DNA from: Candidatus Uhrbacteria bacterium
GTDB taxonomy: Bacteria; Patescibacteriota; Patescibacteriia; UBA9934; GWF2-40-263
Direction: 5' to 3'
DNA: 10,039 nucleotides
Assembly: GCA_016208545.1 (NCBI GenBank)
Contig: JACQXU010000054.1
Coordinates: 1 to 10,039 of the forward strand
The number at the start of each line of letters is the position of its first letter. The stretch's first letter is position 1. The position numbers were made by a program, and so were the translations under genes. The notes under the pieces are model-generated. The model did not search any database, was not told the DNA's origin, and was given only the letters and a program-made list of their open reading frames with translations. Below, in pieces: positions 5,396 to 10,039 of the stretch.

Positions 5396-6154
5396 ATGAC
5401 TGGATTTTTACTTATTGATAAACCTGTTGGGCCGACATCTCACGATATTGTTGATAATGTACGAAGAAAAACTGGCGAACAACGAGTTGGTCACGCCGGA
5501 ACGCTTGATCCTTTTGCATCCGGACTTTTAATTGTCGGCATTGGACGCGAAGCAACTCGTGAAATGCAAAAACTAGTTGGACTTGATAAAACCTATGAAG
5601 CTGTGTTTGTGTTAGGTGCGACTTCTGATACTGATGATATAACAGGAAAAATAATTCCGATTCCTCCAAGCGAACCTTTGACGCAAGAACGTGTTCAAGA
5701 AGCTATCAAACGATTCGTAGGCGAAATTGAACAAACACCACCAGCATATTCCGCAATCAAAATCGGTGGTAAAAAAATGTACGAAGCCGCGCGTGAAGGA
5801 AAACCAATAGAAGCGAAGAAGAGGAAGGTAAGGGTATATTCCGTGAGCAACATTGTCATTGCGAGGAGGAATGAAATGACGACGAAGCAATCTCCTCGAA
5901 CTTCAGAGATTGCTTCGGCCTCCGGCCTCGCAATGACAATTAAACTATCTATCTCCTGCTCATCCGGCACGTACATTCGCGCGATTGCGCGCGATTTAGG
6001 AGTTGCGCTTGGCACTGGTGGATATGTTGAATCTCTTCGTCGCACAAAAATCGGACCGTTTGATATCTCTGAATGCAGAGACTCAATCTTTCCAATTTCG
6101 GCCTTTTTATCAAGGCTTTACCCCGTTAAAAACATTGCTTCTAACGTGGTTTGA
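5396..6154 (+). CDS. truB: tRNA pseudouridine(55) synthase
   Basis: The enzyme converts U55 in the T-loop of tRNAs to pseudouridine. From the ATG at 5396 it has 252 residues, starting MTGFLLIDKPVGPTSHD, the usual N-terminus. A GTG at 5288 would add 36 residues unlike the family, partly from the inserted element, and is rejected. The catalytic Asp38 lies in GHAGTLDPFASG; motifs TYEA (66-69), PPAYSAIKIGGKKMYEAAREG (positions 115-135) and SSGTYIRAIARDLG (189-202) are intact. Residues about 153-181 are encoded by a palindromic repeat and replace the short loop that normally joins VYS to the strand before the third motif. The length stays normal because the C-terminal PUA region is very short. There is no Shine-Dalgarno sequence. 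A separate promoter was not convincingly found. Confidence 0.94.
   Translation: MTGFLLIDKPVGPTSHDIVDNVRRKTGEQRVGHAGTLDPFASGLLIVGIGREATREMQKLVGLDKTYEAVFVLGATSDTDDITGKIIPIPPSEPLTQERVQEAIKRFVGEIEQTPPAYSAIKIGGKKMYEAAREGKPIEAKKRKVRVYSVSNIVIARRNEMTTKQSPRTSEIASASGLAMTIKLSISCSSGTYIRAIARDLGVALGTGGYVESLRRTKIGPFDISECRDSIFPISAFLSRLYPVKNIASNVV
5852..5940 (+). repeat. Two-armed palindromic repeat inside truB
   Basis: The ends ATTGTCATTGCGAGG (5852-5866) and CCTCGCAATGACAAT (5926-5940) are perfect 15-bp inverted repeats. An inner perfect pair, GAAGCAATCTC (5884-5894) and GAGATTGCTTC (5906-5916), encloses an 11-nt loop. The whole stretch is open in the truB frame. The left arm reads VIARRNEMTTKQS, the same frame as VIARSEATKQS in trxB, and the right arm reads EIASASGLAMT. 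Confidence 0.88.
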
Positions 6155-6171
6155 CAACGTTACGATTTTTT
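6142..6171 (+). terminator. Possible intrinsic terminator overlapping the truB stop
   Basis: TAACGT (6142-6147) pairs with ACGTTA (6157-6162) over a 9-nt loop, followed after three bases by six T (6166-6171). The stem is short and contains the TGA stop codon at 6152-6154 in its loop. Its strength is doubtful. It would separate truB from rny. Confidence 0.4.
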
Positions 6172-6335
6172 GTTAACCTCATCTCGTAATTTAAGATTTT
6201 ACGGTTTCAGAAGAAGCTGTATTTGCTGGAATTTCGTCTTCTATGCAATCAATTCGTCTCGCTAGCAATCAGAACCTTGAAATATCCTTCTGCGTGAAGG
6301 CGATGTTGTAATAGAACCAAAACCAAAGAATACGG

Positions 6336-6361
6336 CTTCTCGAAACATAACGAGAAGTTTT
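6336..6361 (+). promoter_or_regulatory. Hairpin abutting the rny start codon
   Basis: CTTCTCG (6336-6342) and CGAGAAG (6351-6357) form a perfect 7-bp stem with an 8-nt loop, then TTTT and immediately the rny ATG at 6362. It has the shape of a small intrinsic terminator or attenuator, or of a translation-control hairpin. There is no separate Shine-Dalgarno sequence; GAGAAG within the 3' arm is the only purine-rich stretch. The rest of the truB-rny gap (6172-6335) shows no clear promoter. Confidence 0.45.
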
Positions 6362-7927
6362 ATGTTAACAATTCAAACTGTCGGTCTACTCGTTGTTGGA
6401 CTTCTAATTGGAACAGTCGCCGGTTATTATTATAGAAAAACGCTTGGTAAAAAAGCGGCGGATCAATCTGAAGCAAAAGCTGAACGCATTCTTGCGGAAG
6501 CAAAAGCCAAACAACAGGAAATTCTCCAAAGCGCCAAAGCATCACAACAAGAAATGATGCTTGAGGCTAAAGAAAAAGCGATCGCTCTAATCGAAGAAGC
6601 AAAGCGCGAAGAACAAACACGTCACCGCGATTTGCAAGATCAACAGCACAGGCTTGAAAAACGCGAGACAATGTTCGATCAAAAATTAATCGAATTTGAA
6701 GACAAAAAAACCAAACTCGAAGAAAAAATAAAAGAAGTTGAATGTGTTCGCGATCAAATCAATAAAATTAAAGAAGAACAGGCTGTCAAACTTCAGGAAG
6801 TCGCAGGACTCACTCGCGAACAAGCGCTTGAACAATTACTTAAAGAGGTTCAAGAATTCGAGCAAGAAGCGCTCACGAATCGTTTGCGCAAAATGGAACA
6901 AATGACAGAAGAAGAACTTGATGAAAAATCACGCAAGGTTATTTCGCTTGCGATGACACGTTTTGCGTCTTCTGTTTCAACGGAAACAAACACAACATCA
7001 GTTGAATTGCCAAATGATGAAATGAAAGGACGCATCATCGGAAAAGAGGGGCGCAACATCAAAGCAATAGAAATGCTAACAGGAACAGAAATCATTGTTG
7101 ATGAAACTCCTGAAGTTATCACAATCAGCGGTTTCTCCCCGATTCGCCGACAAGTTGCCAAACGCGCGCTCGACGCGCTCATTAAAGACGGTCGAATTCA
7201 TCCAGCGCGAATTGAAGAAGCAATTCAGGAAGCAAAAAAATCACTCGCGCAAGATTTGCGAAAAGCCGGTGAAGAAGCGCTCTATCAACTCGGACTCCCG
7301 GTTTCGTCTATTGATCCAAAACTCACTTCAATTTTGGGTCGCATGAAATATCGAACAAGCTACGGTCAAAATGCGCTTCAGCATTCAATCGAAGTCGGAA
7401 TCATTTCCGGAATGATCGCCGAAGAACTCGGAGCCGATGTGTTTGTTTGTAAAAAGGGCGGATTGTTTCATGATATTGGAAAAGCTGTTGATCATGATAT
7501 GCAAGGCGCGCATCCGGAGATTGGATACAACATCATGAAAAAATTCGGATTCCCGGAAGAGATTAGTTATCAATCGATAGCGCATCATGAAGATCGTCCG
7601 AGAACAATCGAAGGCGCAATCGTAAAAGCGGCAGATGCAATTTCAGGAGCTCGTCCTGGCGCGCGCAAACAATCGCTTGAACAATTTATTCAGCGCATGG
7701 AAGAACTTGAGAAAACCGCGAGTTCGTTTGACGGAGTTGAAAAAGCTTACGCGATTCAAGCTGGCCGTGAAATCCGTGTGTTTATACAACCGCAAAAGAT
7801 TGATGATCTTACGGCGTACAAACTTGCAAGAGATATAGCTAACAAAATCGAAGCTGAACTTTCATATCCTGGAGAGATTAAAATTACAGTGATTCGCGAA
7901 ACACGCGTGATTGAATACGCAAGATAA
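6362..7927 (+). CDS. rny: Ribonuclease Y
   Basis: RNase Y is a membrane-anchored endoribonuclease that starts mRNA decay in many bacteria lacking RNase E. The 521 residues match the usual length (about 520). In order: a transmembrane anchor at about 5-24 (QTVGLLVVGLLIGTVAGYYY), a long charged coiled coil at about 35-200, a KH RNA-binding domain with GRIIGKEGRN (223-232), and an HD metal-dependent phosphohydrolase domain with His341, the HD pair His370-Asp371 (LFHDIGKA) and Asp425 (KAADAISGARPGAR). All expected catalytic residues are present. The ATG at 6362 gives the standard short N-terminus before the anchor; no upstream in-frame start exists. A hairpin touches the start codon. The gene lies between truB and HU on the same strand and is followed by a large palindromic repeat. 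Confidence 0.96.
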   Translation: MLTIQTVGLLVVGLLIGTVAGYYYRKTLGKKAADQSEAKAERILAEAKAKQQEILQSAKASQQEMMLEAKEKAIALIEEAKREEQTRHRDLQDQQHRLEKRETMFDQKLIEFEDKKTKLEEKIKEVECVRDQINKIKEEQAVKLQEVAGLTREQALEQLLKEVQEFEQEALTNRLRKMEQMTEEELDEKSRKVISLAMTRFASSVSTETNTTSVELPNDEMKGRIIGKEGRNIKAIEMLTGTEIIVDETPEVITISGFSPIRRQVAKRALDALIKDGRIHPARIEEAIQEAKKSLAQDLRKAGEEALYQLGLPVSSIDPKLTSILGRMKYRTSYGQNALQHSIEVGIISGMIAEELGADVFVCKKGGLFHDIGKAVDHDMQGAHPEIGYNIMKKFGFPEEISYQSIAHHEDRPRTIEGAIVKAADAISGARPGARKQSLEQFIQRMEELEKTASSFDGVEKAYAIQAGREIRVFIQPQKIDDLTAYKLARDIANKIEAELSYPGEIKITVIRETRVIEYAR

Positions 7928-7949
7928 CAAATAATTATAAACACTCTCT

Positions 7950-8063
7950 TAGTCATTGCGAGCGACCATAGGGAGCGAAGCAATCTCTGTTATTTACAAG
8001 AATTCTAGATTGCTTCGTCGTCCCGCACCTTTTGCAAAAGGTGCGGGACTCCTCGCAATGACT
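7950..8063. repeat. Two-armed palindromic repeat after rny with an added perfect palindrome
   Basis: The outer ends TAGTCATTGCGAG and CTCGCAATGACTA are perfect inverted repeats. Inner arms GAAGCAATCT (about 7977-7986) and AGATTGCTTC (8007-8016) complete the same layout as the truB copy. In the right arm, where the trxB copy reads cgCTTCGctc, this copy instead holds a perfect 30-bp palindrome at 8020-8049 made of GTCCCGCACCTTTT, GC and its complement. Flanking AAACACTC (about 7938) and GAGTGTTT (8071-8078) add a further outer stem. In RNA this could act as a 3' structure for the rny message. Boundaries are accurate to about 1-2 bp. Confidence 0.85.
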
Positions 8064-8093
8064 AGATTGTGAGTGTTTCAACGGTCTCAATAG

Positions 8094-8122
8094 TTGCTTT
8101 GATAACGAATTATTGATATATT
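8094..8122 (+). promoter_or_regulatory. Probable HU promoter
   Basis: TTGCTT (8094-8099), a 17-bp spacer and TATATT (8117-8122) match the sigma70 consensus at 4 and 5 of 6 positions. The start point would be near 8129, giving a leader of about 60 nt that consists mostly of the heptamer repeats. It lies directly downstream of the palindromic repeat after rny. Confidence 0.5.
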
Positions 8123-8140
8123 AGTTGTGATGGTAGTTTA

Positions 8141-8189
8141 CCAATCTCAAACCTCCAATCTCCAACTTCCAATTTCCAACTTCCACTAT
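8141..8189 (+). repeat. Seven tandem 7-bp units forming the HU leader
   Basis: The units read CCAATCT, CAAACCT, CCAATCT, CCAACTT, CCAATTT, CCAACTT and CCACTAT, in strict 7-bp register and ending 2 bp before the HU ATG. The stretch 8141-8191 contains no G at all, so the leader RNA should be unstructured, and no Shine-Dalgarno sequence is possible. Read on the other strand the units give peptides of the type KLEVGDWRFEIG, which I recall as spurious products of similar tandem repeats in other genomes. Confidence 0.85.
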
Positions 8190-8191
8190 TT

Positions 8192-8482
8192 ATGAACAAA
8201 GCTGAATTGGCAAACACACTTGCCGAACAATTGAAAGTCTCAAAAAAATTGGCTGAAGATTTTGTTGCTGGATTTGAAGAGGTTGTAACTCGCGCTCTTT
8301 CGCGCGGAGAAGAAGTGACAATCGCCGGTTTTGGAACGTTTAGCGCTCGAGCTCGCAAAGGCCGCATCGGCGTCAACCCGCAAAAGCCTTCAGAACCGAT
8401 TACGATTCCAACTGTCATTGTTCCAAAATTCAAAGCTGGAAAAGCGCTTAAAGATACACTCAAAGGAAAACGAACAATATAA
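8192..8482 (+). CDS. HU-family DNA-binding protein
   Basis: This small basic dimeric nucleoid protein bends and compacts DNA. The 96 residues cover the whole HU/IHF fold: two N-terminal helices (MNKAELANTLAEQL...), the signature GFGTFSARARKGR from residue 46, the flexible DNA-binding arm GVNPQKPSEPITIPTVIVPKF with a proline at its tip, and the final helix KAGKALKDTLKG. It is a few residues longer than E. coli HU (90). It could be HU or IHF-like; HU is the default for a single-copy homodimer. The ATG at 8192 directly follows the G-free heptamer leader. Its own promoter is likely at 8094-8122. It converges on the MFS gene. Confidence 0.95.
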   Translation: MNKAELANTLAEQLKVSKKLAEDFVAGFEEVVTRALSRGEEVTIAGFGTFSARARKGRIGVNPQKPSEPITIPTVIVPKFKAGKALKDTLKGKRTI

Positions 8483-8487
8483 AAAAG

Positions 8488-8513
8488 ACGGTCAGAAATG
8501 ACGCGTTTTGGTT
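8488..8513. terminator. Possible bidirectional terminator between HU and the MFS gene
   Basis: GTCA-gaaa-TGAC forms a short stem-loop. A run of A lies on its left (T on the minus strand) and TTTT on its right, so it could end transcripts from both convergent genes. The stem is only 4 bp plus interrupted pairs, so this is tentative. Confidence 0.35.
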
Positions 8514-9683
8514 TTAGTTTTGTGGACGGAATAGCCACATAACAACACTGCTCACAATGAGAACCGCTCCACTTATTATCCACATGACTCCGATTGTCAG
8601 TTGTGTATCCGGTTTTCCGTCAATGGAAATCCAGATGATGAATGGAACGATTGCGAATCCAGTACGACCGATAAACGATTGAAGCGATCCAAACGTTGCT
8701 CGATACGAACTTTCTATGCGATGTTGCATAAAGCTGTCAGTGAGTGGTTGAAACATTCCACGACCAACTTCGTGCAAGATAACTAATAGAAGTGGAATGA
8801 ATAAACCTGCTGTGAACGGGATTAAGACAAGCCCAATGCCTGCGAACAGAATTGAAAGAACGATGTATAAACTTTCTTTTCTCTGTGAGATCGACACATA
8901 TCGGACAAAGAAACCTGATGCTATTGATCCAAGATATATGACAGTCCAGAGTGAAGATATACCTAGATTTCCAATCTCCGGTATGAAATACAACGACCAG
9001 TAGAAACTAAATGAGGCGACTGTTCCAAAGACTATCAACGCAAATGCAAGCCAGATCAGTGCCCGACTTTTTCGCAAATGAACAATACTTCGCCGAAGAG
9101 CAGACCACTCATCAATTCGTTCAAATGGTTCTCCTTGTCCGTTCATGAAGTACATACACACGCACCATGCACTGATGTGCGTAAGAAATAACGGAATCCA
9201 GACCACACGAATATGAATTGGGATCAGAATTCCTCCGATTATTCCGCCTGTTACAATGCTTATCCCACCGAAGATTGAGTCTGTTGCGAAAACTTTTCGC
9301 AAGTTTCTACTTTTCCCTTCACGCGACAGTGCGTCAGTAATCCATGCTTGCTTAGCGCCGGAAATAAACGACATTCCAATTGCGAGAATAATTTCTCCAA
9401 TGATTGCTGTTATAACATCTTGAGCAAACATGTACACCAATGCTCCGATCGCCTGAAATATAACTCCGGTTTTAAGCGACCACGCGCGCGAACGACCATC
9501 CGCAAGCATTCCAGTTGGAATTTCAGCTATAACGACAACGATGGAATAGAACATCTCAACAAGAGCGATATCGCTAAACGAAAATCCGATGGATCGAAGA
9601 AATACCGCGTAAAAAACAACAATCGCGCCCATTCCGAACTGCGTCAGACTAGTGAATAGATAGTAAATGTGCGTCGAACTCAT
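8514..9683 (-). CDS. Major facilitator superfamily transporter (probable efflux permease)
   Basis: The 389-residue inner-membrane protein has about 12 hydrophobic segments. The MFS motif A is visible in the loop after the second segment: EIPTG followed by MLADGRSRAW at about 54-68, with Asp62 and Arg64/Arg66. This arrangement is typical of drug and metabolite exporters. The length matches 12-helix MFS permeases. The substrate cannot be told from sequence. The ATG at 9683 is preceded by GGAGG 6 nt away, the only strong Shine-Dalgarno sequence seen in the window. The upstream 180 bp hold three hairpins and a perfect dyad, suggesting regulation. It is convergent with HU and lies beside the IS end at 9868, so acquisition by transfer is possible. 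Confidence 0.88.
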   Translation of the reverse strand: MSSTHIYYLFTSLTQFGMGAIVVFYAVFLRSIGFSFSDIALVEMFYSIVVVIAEIPTGMLADGRSRAWSLKTGVIFQAIGALVYMFAQDVITAIIGEIILAIGMSFISGAKQAWITDALSREGKSRNLRKVFATDSIFGGISIVTGGIIGGILIPIHIRVVWIPLFLTHISAWCVCMYFMNGQGEPFERIDEWSALRRSIVHLRKSRALIWLAFALIVFGTVASFSFYWSLYFIPEIGNLGISSLWTVIYLGSIASGFFVRYVSISQRKESLYIVLSILFAGIGLVLIPFTAGLFIPLLLVILHEVGRGMFQPLTDSFMQHRIESSYRATFGSLQSFIGRTGFAIVPFIIWISIDGKPDTQLTIGVMWIISGAVLIVSSVVMWLFRPQN

Positions 9684-9689
9684 TTTACC

Positions 9690-9694
9690 CCTCC
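9690..9694 (-). promoter_or_regulatory. Strong ribosome binding site of the MFS gene
   Basis: GGAGG on the minus strand, extended to GGAGGGG, lies 6 nt before the ATG at 9683. It fixes the start. No other gene in the window has a comparable site. Confidence 0.8.
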
Positions 9695-9700
9695 AAATTA

Positions 9701-9727
9701 AACAACCCGAGAATTTCCCGGGTTGTT
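9701..9727 (-). terminator. Hairpin in the MFS leader, possible attenuator
   Basis: AACAACCCG (9701-9709) and CGGGTTGTT (9719-9727) form a perfect 9-bp stem with a 9-nt loop. On the minus strand it is followed by TTTAATTT and then the ribosome binding site. It could stop upstream transcription or attenuate the MFS gene itself. Confidence 0.5.
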
Positions 9728-9746
9728 CAGGAGCTGATAAATAAAA

Positions 9747-9761
9747 ATGTAATAATTACAT
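9747..9761. promoter_or_regulatory. Perfect 15-bp dyad upstream of the MFS gene
   Basis: ATGTAAT-A-ATTACAT is a perfect palindrome about 64 bp before the MFS start. Such dyads are typical operators for dimeric repressors (TetR or MarR type). GCTGAT (9733-9738) and ATCAGC (9763-9768) enclose it, so it could equally be part of an RNA hairpin. No regulator gene is in the window. Confidence 0.4.
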
Positions 9762-9788
9762 AATCAGCGCCTTGCTACCCGGAAAACG

Positions 9789-9817
9789 AAAAATTGTCGG
9801 AGTAGAATTGACTCCGA
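9789..9817 (-). terminator. Possible intrinsic terminator facing left from the IS side
   Basis: On the minus strand TCGGAGT and ACTCCGA (the 9817-9797 region) form a perfect 7-bp stem with a 7-nt loop, followed by CAATTTTT. It could end transcripts leaving the right IS copy or act within the MFS leader. Confidence 0.45.
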
Positions 9818-9867
9818 ACCAATTAATCATTTCATTGCGGTAACAAAGCTGTTTCATACAATAACAC

Positions 9868-9925
9868 TGTGCCATATTTTCACTTATATGTCAATAATCT
9901 GTACACTTACCCTTATGAGGTGACA
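9868..9925 (+). repeat. Left terminal inverted repeat of the right IS copy
   Basis: It starts TGTGCC and carries TGTCAA (9889), TGTACA (9900) and GGTGACA (ending 9925) at the same offsets as the inverted copy at 51-108. A shorter boundary at TGTACA (9900) is possible. It precedes the transposase start at 9968. Confidence 0.65.
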
Positions 9926-9967
9926 ATATGCTAGGTTAGGGGTAACAAAGGGTAACTCCTTTGAAAT

Positions 9968-10039
9968 ATGCCTAAAAACCATACCCCTGCAGCTCCAAGA
10001 GATATTAGATTCCGTTGGTATAAACAGGTCGAACAATAC
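9968..10039 (+). CDS. N-terminal part of an IS transposase, partial
   Basis: The frame begins MPKNHTPAAPRDIRFRWYKQ and stays open to the window end (24 codons). The basic 'IRFRWYKQVEQY' segment looks like the first helix of the helix-turn-helix that opens many IS481/IS3-type transposases, where a 'CR.FGISR.T.YKW' segment usually follows; that part lies outside the window. It begins 42 bp after a terminal repeat matching the one that follows the transposase end at 1-48, so both ends probably belong to the same IS type. The sequence alone is too short to prove the family. Confidence 0.6.
   Translation, partial: MPKNHTPAAPRDIRFRWYKQVEQY

Noticed and set aside
8110..8583. A 157-codon minus-strand frame over HU
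   Set aside because: It is antisense to a clear HU gene, and its C-terminal part is just the translated heptamer repeat (KLEVGDWRFEIG type).
9756..9830. The 24-codon minus-strand frame as a real gene
   Set aside because: It has no ribosome binding site and no recognisable product; kept only as a possible leader peptide in the findings.
1..10039. CRISPR array, tRNA or rRNA genes
   Set aside because: No regularly spaced long repeats, cloverleaf with a T-loop and acceptor match, or rRNA segments were seen; the 7-bp tandem units before HU are far too short and unspaced for CRISPR.
1..10039. The region between the IS copies as a composite transposon
   Set aside because: It contains essential housekeeping genes, and the copies are only partly visible; no shared target duplication can be tested.

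Overview
The window most resembles a chromosomal segment of a Candidate Phyla Radiation (Patescibacteria) bacterium. This is inferred from the style of the InfB, TruB and RNase Y proteins, the low GC content, and the near absence of Shine-Dalgarno sequences ahead of the genes. The exact lineage cannot be fixed without a search. The core genes are housekeeping ones: translation initiation (infB), tRNA pseudouridylation (truB), thioredoxin redox chemistry (trxA, trxB), mRNA turnover (rny) and a nucleoid protein (HU). The accessory genes are a tyrosine recombinase, a Doc-type toxin-antitoxin pair and an MFS exporter.

Layout. 1-108 is the 3' end of an insertion sequence: the last 15 codons of a DDE transposase and a 58-bp terminal repeat. 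82-110 is a strong promoter created at the IS edge; it faces a tyrosine recombinase (171-1001). A long minus-strand block follows, in transcription order infB (from 5212), trxA, trxB, antitoxin, doc. infB diverges from truB (5396-6154, +), and truB is followed by rny (6362-7927, +) and an HU gene (8192-8482, +). A convergent MFS exporter (9683-8514, -) has a structured upstream region with several hairpins and a dyad. The window ends inside a second, same-orientation IS copy (9868-10039): terminal repeat plus the start of its transposase.

The most interesting layer is a dense set of small non-autonomous or palindromic elements placed at gene edges and inside genes. (1) A 161-bp full-length hairpin element, flanked by TTTA, sits exactly on the trxA stop codon. 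(2) A 137-bp inverted-repeat element, flanked by CATA, sits exactly on the probable infB start codon and separates infB from truB. (3) A palindromic repeat with the core GTCATTGCGAGG...GAAGCAATCT occurs three times: twice inside coding sequence (trxB, truB) in the same reading frame, and once between rny and HU, where it carries a further 30-bp perfect palindrome. (4) Seven tandem 7-bp units without any G form the HU leader. The two coding copies add peptides to essential enzymes without breaking them, which recalls the Rickettsia palindromic elements.

The genes do not form one pathway. trxA and trxB form a redox pair that probably shares a transcript with infB. rny and HU are a separate plus-strand unit or units. 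The recombinase, toxin-antitoxin, exporter and IS ends mark the outer parts of the window as accessory. No rRNA, tRNA or CRISPR array was recognised.
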